This document shows positions 11,587 to 23,898 of a stretch of DNA of 64,000 nt, piece by piece; the first letter of the stretch is position 1; the number at the start of each line of letters is the position of its first letter. Below the pieces are notes generated by a model. It saw nothing but the letters and a program-made list of their open reading frames with translations, was not told where the DNA came from and did no database searches. This DNA is from Pycnopodia helianthoides (Eukaryota > Echinodermata > Asteroidea > Forcipulatida > Asteriidae), in the NCBI GenBank assembly GCA_032158295.1, contig CM063246.1, positions 20,350,135-20,414,134 of the forward strand, written 5' to 3'. Made by a program: the position numbers and the translations under genes.

Positions 11587-12874
11587 TAAGCTAAGTTTGC
11601 TAAATACTGTGTAGAAAGAAAAGAAAATACAGTTACCCAATGGCAGCGAAACGCCCCGAGGGTTTACCTAAACAATATGAATGTATGTAAACGTATCTAT
11701 TTCTAATGTCGGTGTGGCAGGAAATTGCCCCCTCCCCCATCCCCCCCCCCCATACGGCGAAATTTGTGTACACAGTTTGTCTGATAGCGCCCTCTTTTGC
11801 ATCAACTCCCCTCTCCCCAATAATATGTTAATTTACCGTATGTTGGACAAACACACCGGGGAAATCCCCCTTGACACCGGGCCTGTTTTCAAGGCCCGGT
11901 ACTTGGCACGTGGATAGGGCCTGGAGACTGTACAAGCTTATATACTTGCACACGTGGTTCTTAGTTATACCAAAGCTTCGTTAGTTTGCAGAAGTTAACA
12001 GTTTGAATGTTGCTATACTGCAATGTTGTCGAGCTTATTTCTTTCACCGTATTCTGTTGTTTTTGTAGTTTGAGTATCAACACATCTTATAAAAAAAATA
12101 GTAAATGGCATTAAAAGAGCGCTGAAAAGGGGCTTGTTTAAAAATGAAAACAGAAACCACAGTTTTAATAGACCAGAAATTCCCCTTGAAAACTGGTGCT
12201 GCACCCCTTTGTGCCCATAAAGTGTTGCCCAAATCGTCGCTGATTCTGCCGAACGCAACAATATGAGGGTCCCGAGTGCGATGTTTGCCGATGTGTTTCC
12301 CGTCTCGCAATCATTAGTCGTTTTTTATTATTTACGTTTCCCCAACAAAATAGTATCACCTTGAGGGTAATCGTTTAAGTCAGTACTCCACCAATTCTGT
12401 TTTTGTTAATCTAAAAAATTCCAAGTTCCACAACTTCACCTAGCCAAACCGCATGCCAATTGTCTTATTACCATCGTTTTTTTTCACAAACAAAATCCAT
12501 CAATGACAGCTTTCCCGGAATTTGAGTGGAAGGATCACAGCATTTTTCTTGAATTTATGTTATTAATAGTCATAAGAATTACGGGTTTATATCTAATGCT
12601 TTGGGCGATTTAAAAGTGATTGGGTTCTCACAAAAATGTATTTACACGCTGATATCAAAGACACCCAAGAAGTGAGCGAAGACTGTGAGTTTTGTTTTTT
12701 GTTGATGGTGTCACACAGGGTTAAGCGAACACCTCATGGCAGATGTTTGCACTGTAAAGACTACATTCGTATAGTATGTACATGTACGTGTATTTGTTTT
12801 CTTTTGGTTGTTAGCCTTTGTTTAAGCTTTACGCAATGAAGATTAACATGAACACTTGCAAGTGTTTATATCAT

Positions 12875-15800
12875 TTACAGAAGCTGAGGACAGCAGAAAA
12901 CTCGACCAGACGGGTCTGGCCTCGGAGTATTTGCCACAATTCCTTCATAGCACTCATCTACGTTCCCTGTATAATGACCACACCCGTCATTGTACATCTT
13001 AGCGTCGCGGTTGGGCTCTGAAAAATAAAGCCATTTTTTGCAGTTGCTGGGTGGGTGAAGAGGTTGACGGTACCCTTGCAGATAGGCTTCTTTCAACTCA
13101 GCAAGGGTACATAGGTGAGCTTCCAAAGCAGAGCAAGCACTCGCCATCCCATCACGGTCTTCGTTTGCATACATCTCTTGTGTGATGATGGGGTCTCGAG
13201 GGCTCACGAGCCCGGGGCAGCACATTGCAGGAGAAGAACTCACTTCACTCCGGAATCTGCAGCAGAAAACTTGACCCGAGGGCGGGAGTTCCACTTGGTA
13301 CCGCCATGCTACAATGCCCCTGTAGCACCGAAATGTGCCTTGGCAACCATCGTTGAACAGTTGAGCATCAAGTCTGGTTTCCGAGAAATAAAGCCATTGG
13401 CTGGATGGTTGTCGATAGCCTTTTAAGTATGCCTCCTTCAACTCGGCCAGTGTACATGGATGAGCGTCTAAGTCAGAGCAAGCCTCTGCCTGCCCATCAC
13501 AGTCAGCCTGATCGTAGCTCTCACTCCTAATGATTGGATATGGTGTATCGTACTCTTGGTAGGTCAGTCCAGTCGCGTTTACCAGGATCTTGTTACCAGG
13601 TACAGAGTACCAGAAGCTGGTAGCATTAGGTACATGTATGTCTTGGTAGTAGCCAGCCTCGTAGGTTTGATGTATCTCCCATGGTTGACACAGATGCTGG
13701 TCGGCTCTTTGACACTCAGACGAAGCAGAGTCGTGCGAATCTGTACGATTGGTTGTAGCTGTTGAAGACATCGTGAAGAATGTTACTGTTTTCAAATACC
13801 GCATCAAGTGAGGAAAAAGTTAGAATTATTGGAACTACACAAAAGACATGTATGCACATACCTTGTATATGGGTTCGGATTAGCTTGAACTGTTTCATAA
13901 ACTCCGGCTGCAAATCAAAGGAAATCAAACGGAATATAGGTCAATATTTGGGATACACACCATCTGATTCCGTGGCGGTCAACTCGTTCTCTAACCAACC
14001 CGTAATCCAACCAACTCGTACCCAAACTTACTCGTAACCCAACCAACTCGTGTGCGAATGTTTTGCACGTAGAATGTAAAGTTGTGAAAGATGTTCTTGA
14101 TACATAGAAGTATAGCCTACATTGTAATTATTTTCCCCAATATTTGAGGTTTAATTGAAACTGTAATAACAATAATGATCTATAATCTTATAGGCGCACG
14201 TATCTACCAATAAGGTACTCAAGGCGCTTAAACAGACAGGAAAATTTGAAGACAGGATTTTTTTTAAATTTTTGAATATTGGGTTTAGTGCTGCAGTGCA
14301 TTCAGCAGCCACTGCCAGATCCACCGGAGCAAGCCCCTTCTCTTAGCGATCACACATGAACAACGGCTGTACGTCCCATCCGAAGGACGAAGCCGTGGTT
14401 AAGTGGTTTGCTATGGTGGAATAGGCCTAAGTGTTAAAACAAGTTTTCCTTTTCTAAACCGGTATTATAATACGGCATTTCGGTTGGTAAGCAGCTTTCA
14501 ACGGCTAATTCCATACCAAAGTCAACGGGGATATGGGAATAGGGGGACGGGGACGTCTGGAGGCGTGGGCGGGAAAATGTAGGAATTAAAAGAGTTTGAT
14601 ATGTACCCCCCCCCTCCCCCGCCACGTCGGTCTTCGTATGTGAGATTCCAATGGGAGACCTTTAGTGACGCTAGGTGGCAGCAGACTTACCAGGTAAATC
14701 CACCGTTCTCGGAAAATTTGTGCATGCTCAGAACTACGTAAACAATGTTAATTTACCTGGTAAGTGTGATGCCACCTAGCGTTCCAAAGTCTCCCATTCC
14801 TCCTTAAAGGGTTTTAATTGCATCGGGAAGCTCATAAACTATAGTATTAGTTATTGGGTGTTTAATTGTAAGCATTTAGCAGTGCACTATCAGAAAATAG
14901 TTGTTCTACTAGGCCTAAACAGTTTGCAAAAATGACAGTATGCATTACAAAAGACCTTTAAAACTTCCGTAATTATGTTTTTTGTACAGTGATCGCGTGA
15001 ACTCACATACCGTACAAGATTAATTTAAATAATTAAATAGACCAATTCCACGGTTACTCACGTTACGTTTTTAATGTACTTTTTAGATTCCTTGGGCTGT
15101 AATTACCGTACTGAAAATGTTTAAACTGTTATCCCCAAGTTAGGGTAGACCTATGCCTACTACAGCACCAAAGATGAGATCCAGAAAAATGTGTCATGAA
15201 TGGTATTCAAGACACAACAAACTGGTTACTCACGTTACATTTTCGGACATTTTCGTAATGCGAGTAACCAATTTTGTGTGTCTTGTATATCATACATAAC
15301 ACATTTATTTTTTCTGGATGTCGTCTTTGGTGCTTAAGTTTAGGTCTACCCTAACTTCTATGGGGATAAGCACTTGTTCAGTAAGGTAATTGCAGCCCAA
15401 GGAATCTCAAAATGACATAAAAAACGTAACGTGAGTAACAATGGAATTGGCCTCATGCACATGAAGTCATTTGAGTAGGGTGCCCTCGGATAGAGGTCAG
15501 AAGAAGCTATCTCATTGGCTGACCCTGTGCGCCCCGAGTACAGAGTTGTACGTTTTCCATTGTTTCATCATCGTTTTACATCTAAGATGGCGGCTCGATG
15601 ACGTCAATGCATAAGGTCTATAAATGCAAAACTATACTGCTCCCTGTAGAAAAATAATTTTGTAAACTGTCCACCTTACCTTCTCTGGTCCATAATAGTA
15701 GCCACCGTTCCTCTCCACCATAGCCGGCGGGTACTGCGACGCTGTAGCCCCGTTCAGCTCACACAGCTGATCCTGCTCTGAATAGTTGATGGAGAAACAT

Positions 15801-16000
15801 CGAGTATCAGACAGACATAAATTGCCGCAACTGATCACCGAATTACCCGCCAAGGTCCGGTATCCGTACCCGTGTAGGATCAGGTCGGCTATGCCACTGA
15901 AATACAGGCTTCGAGAGCTGCTGGTGGTTGCGTTTTGACAGAGCTTTGCTGCCCCGACCGAAAGGCAATAAATGACCGTCAAAAAGAGAACACGTAGCAT
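12875..16000 (-). CDS. Array gene 2 (type B): secreted PAN/apple protein with three cysteine-rich repeats
   Basis: Exons 16000-15680 (321 nt), 13907-13862 (46 nt) and 13758-12875 (884 nt) join in frame to 416 residues. The signal peptide is MLRVLFLTVIYCLSVGA and the PAN domain differs from gene 1 at only a few positions (for example AGNSV for AGISV). Exon 3 has the same three repeats, but the repeat 2 loop between NDGC and VFCC reads QGTFRCYRGIVAWRYQVEL plus PPSGQ, unlike gene 1. Before WLYF, repeat 3 has HPPSNCKK. Intron 2 ends TCTTCAACAG. Type B features shared with gene 4 are an intron dispersed repeat, an AWRYQ loop and an ATAGAGGATGATGACGCC promoter. A 4.1 kb LINE sits about 0.5 kb upstream. 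Function is unknown; secretion and recognition are inference. Confidence 0.78.
14166..14420. repeat. Dispersed interspersed repeat in intron 1 of gene 2
   Basis: It begins AATAATGATCTATAATCTTATAG and ends near GGACGAAGCCGTGGTTAAGT. The same insertion is at 46627-46925 in gene 4 and absent from genes 1 and 3 at the equivalent position. It resembles the short interspersed repeats common in marine invertebrates; no tRNA promoter boxes were recognised. Confidence 0.6.
14668..14782. repeat. Foldback hairpin in intron 1 of gene 2
   Basis: Same hairpin as 1964-2078, with arms ACGCTAGGTGGCAGCAG and GCCACCTAGCGT. Confidence 0.7.
15036..15621. repeat. Nested miniature element in intron 1 of gene 2
   Basis: Counterpart of 2328-2878. 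The left end is shortened (AATAGACC followed directly by AATTCCACGG). The right end keeps AAGATGGCGGC, TGACGTCA and CATAAGGTCTAT. Confidence 0.7.
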
Positions 16001-16527
16001 CTCGTTTTTGTTGTTGAGAACCAATTAGTGCGTGCAAAAAACAATGTGTTCAGTTATTTTCTTGTGCAATAGAGGATGATGACGCCGTTAAAATTAAACA
16101 AACTTCACCCTAATTTTAAGAAAAATTTCTGTAGAAATCTTTCACTGTACACCTTTCAGAAGTGGCACGAGTTGAAATTACAAACGCGGTGGCGATGCGG
16201 CCGTATATAGTTTTTGAAGCAACACACCCAAAATGAATGGATCACATGCTCTTCTCACAAACCTCTCACACGCACCAGTCGAACCACCCACTCTCGAATT
16301 GGCGCCTTCATATAATTTGCATAATCTGCTTACCAATGATGGCACGCATCCTCTGTAGTATCAAGGAAGGACGGTTGGTATCCCGCATCTCGCAAATACA
16401 AACATGGGTAGGGTCATCGTTTGGTTTCTGTCGACGTAATACTTTGACAGACAACATTTTTAAGAAAGATTCCATATAGGCCCTAAGTCACATGTGAAAG
16501 TTTCCTCACGCATCCTCTATAGTATTA
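16001..16527 (-). promoter_or_regulatory. 5' leader and promoter region of array gene 2
   Basis: Collinear with 48662-49175 upstream of gene 4 and with the orphan region at 5226-5600. The TATA-like motif of gene 1 is missing because about 20 bp are deleted between TTCAGTTATTTTCTTG and TGCAATAGAGG. The region ends at the LINE insertion point. Confidence 0.5.
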
Positions 16528-16877
16528 GAGGGCGCTCTTTGTCACGAGCTGCCATTTTTTGTTTAAGCCTTGTCTCCGTTTCTCTCCGTGTCTCCGTGTC
16601 TCTTTTGTATCCGTTTTTATCTTTGTTTGGAATCGCCATCCATACTCCTTATTTTAACTGTGTATTTGTAAGGAATCTTTATTCTACAAGTGTGAACTTT
16701 GTTGGGGATTTTTAAGTTTATCGCCGTGTATAGAGTACTTTGATGTGACGGTAACAGCCCCAATATGTTACAGCATGCTACATAGTGCAGAGTAGTAAGC
16801 CACCTGTAAGTACTACTGAGTAAATTTGTAAATTTGTTTGCCGCTCCCGTCACTTTACTGTTGGATTGTACATCAGT

Positions 16878-19800
16878 ATGCAGACTTCAGTAATTCCTAG
16901 ATTACTGGCTCTAGGTTTGATAGTTTTACTGTCAACCTTTCATGGAACCTTTACACGGGACTTCGGTATGTCGCCATTTGTCTTGTTTGATAGGACAAAT
17001 GACCCAGTGAAGCTGAGAACGAGGGTGGCCCTTACTAAATGGTCAAAGGGTGGACAAACAGTTATTCTCATTCCAGGCCACAATCCTGATCCCCCTATTA
17101 ACATAACTATTTATATGGATGTTTCTGTCAACCCTGGCCCTTCAACAACCTATGATCATGATTTTCACTACAGTGGAGTTAACACTAATAGCAACACACC
17201 ATTCGTGAGTTCCGAAAGACCTACATGCACTGGTGGTATGCCCCGCATGCCTTTTTTCCCTAACCATTTGAAGTATTCTCGGAGACAACTCCTTCAAGTA
17301 CGTATCCACAGCCCTAAATCTCAACTTAAGCAGGAAGTATTGCAAGTTCTGAAATCCAACGGAATCCTGAGATATAGGGGTAGGAGTGCTGGGAAATTCA
17401 GCCGCAATCGCCGTCACTCTACACTTCGATCGCAACCGGAGGCTGTAGCATCGACCACCGACGCTAGACCAACATGTATAAGGGTGCACACTACATATAG
17501 AGAGGACACTCGTCTTGTAAGTACCTGCAGATACAGGAACTCTCAACTTTTACGCCCCCTGCCCCATGATACCATTACTATTACATCTGCTAGCGCTAAT
17601 CATGAAGATCGACCAGTTATAAAACATTCAGGCTTGCCGTCAATATTTTTGACCAATGCTAGATCTCTCGTCAACAAGTTTGATGAAGCTCGATTGATTT
17701 TTGAGCTTAACAATGTAGACATAGGAGTAATTACAGAATCTTGGTTCACCCCTGACATTCCTGATCACATGTTAACCATCCAAGGGTATAATGTATTCTC
17801 AAGATGTCGTGATCTTAGACGGGGAGGCGGAGTAGCAGTTTATTCAAAAAAATTCATTCCTGCTGTTAAAATTAACGATATAGTTGTTCCTGAAGAACTG
17901 GAATGTATTTGGGTGAGACTTCGTCCTCCAAGATTACCAAGAACTATTTCAGCCATAGCAGTGTGTGCAGTTTACATTACAACAGACTCTCCTCATCAAC
18001 GGACACTTGAAAATCATATTATGGCCAGTCTTGATTTGTTACGTACAAAATACCCAGATATTGGTGTAGTTATTTTAGGAGATTTTAATCGCATGAATAT
18101 TAATACAATTATTGCAGGCAATGACTTAACTCAGATAGTGGATTTTCACACTAGAGCCGATGCCGTGCTTGATTTTATTCTCACTAGTCACAATTTGAAG
18201 TCTGTTTTTGATAAACCAATTCCATTGTCTCCTATTGGAAGCAGTGACCATGTTAGTATTTTATGGAAGCCTAAGTTGCACCAAAAAAGACAGAATACAT
18301 TTAAGGTTAAAAGAGTTCGCCCTTTGCTCAACTCTGGTATTTGTGCTTTTGGACGTTGGATTCAAAGTCAGAACTGGAATGAAATTCTCAATTGTGCGAA
18401 TACTCAGGGCAAGGTTGACATTTTTTATAATTTGCTTGATTCTGCCATGGTTTCCTTTTTTCCCTTTAAAAGCTACAAGAACCATGTTAATGACAAGCCT
18501 TGGCTTACACCTCACATTAAAAAACTTGTTTTTGACCGTCAAGTGGCTTTTAACACTAACAACATGGTTCTTTGGCGCAAATATAGAAATCTGATTAAAA
18601 GAGAAATGGAATTGGCTAAGATTTCTTATTATGCTAACCGTATTCGTAATCTACAGAACACTGATCCTCGTCAGTGGCACCAACAGGTTAAAAAGGTCAC
18701 TAATAATAGTAAAAGAGGTCTTGACATAGACATCCCTGGTATTGATGGAAGTGATCATAAGGCCAAAGCTACTGCGATCAATGCCAAGCTTGTTGACGTT
18801 TCTGCTAACCTTAACCCTTTAGATACGTCTAAATTGCCTGCGTTCTTGCCAGCGGTAGACTCTATCCCTCATCTTTACCCTTGGGTTGTCTATGCCAAAC
18901 TTAAAAAAATTAAAACTAGCAAGGCGTCAGGACCTGATGAATTCCCTCCGAAACTCGTTAAGGAGTTTGCATACGAACTTAGTATGCCGCTCACAGATAT
19001 TTTAAATAGTTCTTTCATGGAGGGTGTTGTTCCGGTGCAACGGAAAGATGCTATTGTTGTCCCTATTCCCAAACAATTTCCGCCTAGTCTTGACAAACTT
19101 AGACCTGTTTCACTTACTTCAGTCTTTGCTAAGATTGCAGAAGGATTTGTTACTGACTGGATTATTGATGATATTCACGCTAAAATTGACCTGCAGCAGT
19201 TTGGTAATGTTAGGGGGGTTTCTACCAACCATTACCTTATTAATTTAATTCATTATCTTTTTCAGGGTGCAGAGGGTGGTCGCAATGTGGGAACGGTGGT
19301 ACTTACGGACTTTTCAAAGGCATTTGATCTGGTGGACCACACCTTATTGATTGATAAGATCATCACCATTGGGGTCCGTGAGTCTATTGTTCCCTGGATT
19401 TGTGACTTCCTGCGTCAATAGACGTCAATGTGTTCGCTATAATGACGTTCTTTCAGATTATGTTGGTATTAATGGGGGAATTCCCCAAGGTACAAAGTTC
19501 GGCCCGATTGGTTTTCAAATACTCATTAACGATGCAGCACAAAACTCACAATCAAAGTATTGGAAATACGTTGATGACTTGACATTTGCTGAGAACTGTA
19601 AGACTGGTAGTCGTGGCCACATGCAAGACGATTTAGATAATTTTAAGGAGTGGTCTGATTCAAATCACTTGCAGCTAAATCCCTCCAAATGCCAGGCCAT
19701 CCAGGTGTGTTTCGGTAAATCCCATCAAAATCCCGGTAATTTAACAATTGGTGATGAACCTGTTTCTTTTGTTACAGAGGCCAACATTCTGGGCCTTTGT

Positions 19801-20304
19801 GTTCAGAATAACCTTAGATGGGACAAGCAGATTAACCATATGTTAGCTAAAGCCAACAGGAAACTTTTCATGCTGCGGTCACTTAAACGTTTTGGATTTA
19901 GTTTGGATGAATTAAGAATTGTTTTTAATGGATATGTACGCCCAGTTTTAGAATATGGTGATGTCATCTGGAACTCGGGTGTTACTGTTAAGCATACTCA
20001 TACCATTGAGTCTATCCAAAAACGTGCCTGTAAAATTATGTTGGGTAATAGTTATCATTCATATGACTCTGCTCTTTCATCGCTTGGCCTTGACTCTCTG
20101 GCTGGTAGGAGAGTGGCACACTGCAGGCGTTTTGCTAATGAACTCGCTAACAACCCTCGCACTAAAGACCTCCTCCCCCCTACCAGGCTTGAGAGTCATG
20201 GTCGAAACCTCCGTAATAGTCATCATGTTTCAACCATCCCCACCAGAACCAGTCGTTTTAAAAATAGTCCTGTTCCTTACTTCATAGGTTTAATTAATTC
20301 TTAA
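16878..20304 (+). pseudogene. LINE polyprotein: 2A-like leader, APE endonuclease, reverse transcriptase (one frameshift)
   Basis: The first ATG is at 16878. The frame runs to a stop at 19421 and resumes in the next frame at about 19417 through 20304, so one small indel near 19413-19417 breaks an otherwise intact product. The N-terminus is hydrophobic (IPRLLALGLIVLLSTF, about residues 6-21). A 2A-like motif DVSVNPGP follows at residues 81-88. The APE-type endonuclease spans about 255-465, with TNARSL, TESW, GDFN and SDH motifs. The reverse transcriptase has KASGPD, LRPVSL, LTDFSKAFD (motif A) and, past the frameshift, GIPQGTKFGP and catalytic YVDD. The C-terminal region carries IQKRACKIML, typical of CR1/L2-type elements. 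Residue numbers count from the ATG. The product would act in target-primed reverse transcription. Confidence 0.9.
17118..17141 (+). other. 2A-like ribosome-skipping motif in the LINE leader
   Basis: Encodes DVSVNPGP. The usual core is D-V/I-E-x-N-P-G-P, so the NPGP is kept but the glutamate is serine. Skipping would separate an 87-residue hydrophobic leader from the endonuclease/RT protein. 2A motifs in this position are known from sea urchin LINEs; activity here is inference. Confidence 0.65.
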
Positions 20305-20569
20305 CTAATTTGTCCATTTTATTGTTAGTGGTGGTCGGAGTGTGGTTCTTATCATTTTATGTTTTATTTAAACGTTTATGCCCCTTCAAATAATCCATTT
20401 CCCTTTTACACTACAGGGAGGTGTTGTTTAGTTAATGTGGTTCTGTTTTTGTTTTATAGGCGTGGGTGAAATCTTCTTTTCTTATATCATTTATTTTTGA
20501 TATTTAGGTGTTCTTTTAAACATAATTTATGTATTTTCTATTTTTAACTATTGTAATGACTCTGCAATT

Positions 20570-20583
20570 TGACCTTCGGGTCA
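20570..20583 (+). other. 3' UTR stem-loop of the LINE (UUCG tetraloop)
   Basis: TGACC-TTCG-GGTCA forms a perfect 5-bp stem with a stable UUCG loop about 40 nt before the ATTCAA tail. Some LINEs use a 3' stem-loop for recognition by their reverse transcriptase. Confidence 0.6.
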
Positions 20584-21060
20584 CGATGAATGTCATTTTT
20601 AATAAAATTCAAATTCAAATTCAAATTAAGGAAGGACACTAAATACAGTGTGTACTTGCTGAGAAAACAGCAAAAAGCAAAAAAATAACCCCCAAAAAAA
20701 CGTCTCGTTATTTTCACAAGAACGTCGAATCTTTCCACGTTTAGCGAGGTACCGGTAACATTGGGCACCAATCGTATCTCTGGCCGCAGCATTCGCGAAT
20801 GGACACCAACCCTCAGAAATCCGAGAAACGACTATATTGCGTGAATCTTTTTATAGATTCAATGTTTTGGGTGAAAAATTATCCAAACCATATTACATCG
20901 AAGAGAATCTATTCTCAAAATAGTTTATAGTTTTTCCGGTTAGTAATACTATTCATTAAGTGCCATACAGTTGGTAAACATAAAAGTGTAGTTTAAAAAA
21001 AAAATGGTAAGGTACATGGGTCGTGAATTTTTACGTCAGTATATAAAATTAGACTTGTGG

Positions 21061-21234
21061 ACAAGTCGTTAAATGTTTGTCGCGGTGATAGCGGAGCGGC
21101 TCTCTCGTAACTATACTCTCGCGAGACTGCTGCTCCACGCGAGGCTACTGCTCTAGCAACTGCCAGCAATATCAAGAGAGCTATAATTATAATCGCGTAA
21201 GAGCATAAGCCGCGGCAAACATTAAACGACTTGT
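21061..21234. repeat. Foldback element with TIR ACAAGTCGTTAAATG
   Basis: Copy of 5908-6074, with ends ACAAGTCGTTAAATGTTTG and CAAACATTAAACGACTTGT. Confidence 0.7.
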
Positions 21235-21363
21235 TCACGAGTTTAGCATGAAGATTGCGTTGTAAAAATCAATAACTAATTGCCCCATTTAAAAAAAAAA
21301 CAATTATTTCCAATTGTACATGTATACTTTCCGCTACAAGTGGGCGTCCAATTTCACTTGTCT

Positions 21364-21615
21364 TAAGAACTAACTGAAATTATAAATTGTAGTAAACTTG
21401 CGGGTACAACCATGTGTAAAATCTCTTTTGGTAGGAGTGTTGGCTCTGAAGACGAGCAGAGTATACTGTTCGAAACGTCGAGACCAAACCGGCTCTTTTC
21501 AGAGCCAACACTCCTTCCAAAAGAGATTTTACACATGGTTGTACCTGCAAGTTGACTGCTATTTATAGTTATAGTTACTTCTTACTTTCAACACCATGCA
21601 AAGCTTCAAACACCA
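21364..21615. mobile_element. 252-bp foldback insertion with 11-bp target duplication
   Basis: Flanked by direct repeats TTCACTTGTCT at 21353-21363 and 21616-21626. The empty site occurs in the inverted copy near 49345 and, diverged, near 6210. Inside, 21394-21553 is an inverted repeat with ~55-bp arms (AACTTGCGGGTACAACCATG mirrored) around a loop containing GTTCGAAACGTCGAGACC. No coding capacity. Confidence 0.75.
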
Positions 21616-22920
21616 TTCACTTGTCTTGTTTCACAGGCTCTGTACTGAACTGACTTTATAGCCTGTAGCCATTGTGTGTGTAACACGGTATTTAATAATG
21701 GCAGCTTTTTATATTCCTCATTCAATAGTTATGTACCGTTACATCAATCGTTCTTGGAAGAGTAACCTCTATTAAATCCTCTAGCTTTCAATAAGTGCAA
21801 CATCCAATCACTTGTGAAAAAATGTCATCAAATTGTTGGTCCCGTTTAAGTATACGAAGAAGATTTTCCGTTTGTAATATTTAAATATATATAACTAAAT
21901 TTATATCTCCCCTACTAGTACTAGTTAATACATATTTTTATATGTATATATTTATAGTCGACGATGGTCTGGTCTGAATCGAAAGCTAAGGCCGTCTCCC
22001 CTACTAGTTTTATATATATATTTCTATAGAGAATTGGAACTGGTGTAAATTGTTTAATTAGTGCGCTCTCAGTTTAAAAGAACTGGTTTTTTAAATACCA
22101 CTCTAGGAGTATGCACCTGGAAGCCTCGAAGAACTTCATCTTAAATTTACATAAACTATATTACAAACACACGACATCACGGATTTATCGAACACCCGAA
22201 CGTCAATATCACCGAAGAGTATAGGCTATTGGTGTTGCCGGTGGAGTTAACGAGTTCACTCACTGTGATTGCAACCATTGAAAAGACCACAGCCAGAAGA
22301 AGAGAAGAAGAAAGAAGAAGAAAAAAACAGATGACGCTTCTAAAATAATCAACAGGGTGATTGTGTCTAGAATTATTTTTAGTTCAATCCAAACTGGTGA
22401 AGGTCAGCGCTGCTATTTATGTACAGTGGTGTAACCATAATATACATTTTCATGGGGGAGGCAGGCGGGGACAATGAAATAATTGGGGGGGGGGGGCTAT
22501 TTATTGTATTTTTTGGATCTCATTTGGAGGGTGCCGGGACAATGGTTCTAAGAGGGGGAAGGCCCCCCCCCGGTTACGACTGTAGCGTTACATGGCAATA
22601 AAAAAAAAATATAAAAAAACGGAATTGATACCAGACGCCATTGTCTGGGTAGAATCGAAGCACTACAGGAGACCCTCCTTTGACAGAATTTTTAACCTAA
22701 CTCAACTCAATTGAATTGTTGATGTTTTGGTTTTTTTTTTCTTTGTAGTGAAGTTTAGCTTTTCAGCCATACATGCATGGTGAAGAAATCTTCGTAGGTG
22801 AAAATTGCTGTCAAAGGTTTGGTTTCCCAAGTCTTTTTGCACCACACCTCATAAGAATTCTTTTTTATTTTGTGATATAGGAAGGAAGGGAGAAAATGGA
22901 AAATAAACGTGAAGTTTGAT

Positions 22921-23898
22921 TTATTTTAACGATTCTATATTTCAATTAGACATCAACAATATACTCCTTCGCCCCTGAGCATAATTTGTTTAAAAAAAAA
23001 GATGCCCCCCCCTCCCCACCAAAAATAAAAGGATTTTTGGTTTTAAACATAACATGGCGTCCTTTACATGTTCACCAGAGGCGACAAAGCTTTAGAGTCG
23101 TATTACTTACGGCGTGAGATCCAGGGGCCCTTACGCGGGCCACTGTTGGGGGTCCAGGGGCGAAGCCCGTGGCGAGGGTTCAGGGGGCGGAGCATCTGAA
23201 GCTGTTCGGTAAAAGCATGTCTGAATGGTATAGAAAAGCTCTACTTGTTGTGAATATTTACATAACTTTGTTTTGAAAACTTAGACTTGGTTCAGTTCCC
23301 GGAAGTGTTGTAGTCTGGCCTATTGTAAGACCATGGTTGACTCTCCATCTATATCAAATATAACATGTCTAGTCGTACACGTTTTGATGTCAGAAGGTAT
23401 ACTTTCAAAGAAGTCTTGAAATTAAAAAAAATGCCTGTAAACTTGAGCTTATATGTAGATAAATTCACAATGACTCGCAGCCCATCCGAGTATTCAGGCC
23501 CCCCGGAAGATGTTTTAACGATATTTTAACGATACTATATTTCAATTAGACATCAACAATCTATACTCCTTCGCCCCTGAGCATAATTTGTTTTAACAAA
23601 AAGCTGCCGCCCCCCCCCACACCAAAAAAAAGGGAAAATTACTTTTAGCATAACATGTCGTCTTTAACATGTTCACCAGGGGGCGACAAAGCTTTATAGT
23701 CGTAGCACTTACAGCGTGAGATCCAGGGGCCCTTACGCGGGCCCCTGTTGGGGTCCAGGGGCGAAGCCCTTGGCGAGGGTTCAGGGGGCGGAGCCTCTGA
23801 AGCTGTTCGGTTAAAGCATGTCTTAATGGTATAGAAAAGATCTACTTGTTGTGATTATGTACATAACTTTGTTTTGAAAACTTAGACTTGGTTCAGTT
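22921..23898. repeat. Partial tandem duplication, period ~600 bp
   Basis: About 378 bp starting at 22921 (CATCAACAATATACTCCTTC, GATCCAGGGGCCCTTACGCG, GGCGAGGGTTCAGGGGGCGG) recur at 23521-23898. A third diverged copy lies at about 51850-52250. Confidence 0.7.

Larger units (their letters stand above)
6981..12650. other. Type A intergenic block upstream of array gene 1, downstream of gene 2
   Basis: No gene supported. It aligns with 23905-30880 and 38800-45190. Compared with those, it has about 780 bp of extra DNA at about 7275-8060, which contains a perfect hairpin. It lacks the TTAA element found at 30187 and 44490. Small open frames are not conserved in the other copies. Confidence 0.55.
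16528..20623 (+). mobile_element. Near-full-length non-LTR retrotransposon (CR1/L2-like LINE)
   Basis: The left border is AGTATTA|GAGGGCGC and the right border is a CAAATTCAA repeat followed by ATTAAGGAAGG. The uninterrupted site AGTATTAAGGAAGGACACT is present at about 5710, so the insertion is precise, with a likely 4-bp ATTA target duplication. A 5' UTR of about 350 nt precedes one long reading region with endonuclease and reverse transcriptase. The 3' UTR has a UUCG stem-loop and ends in a short ATTCAA repeat tail. No separate ORF1 was seen. Confidence 0.88.

Noticed and set aside
17142..17546. Minus-strand open frame of 134 codons
   Set aside because: Antisense to the LINE N-terminal region, which reads well on the plus strand.
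21440..21500. GTTCGAAAC resembling a tRNA B box
   Set aside because: It is the loop of a foldback element; no A box or tRNA fold was found nearby.
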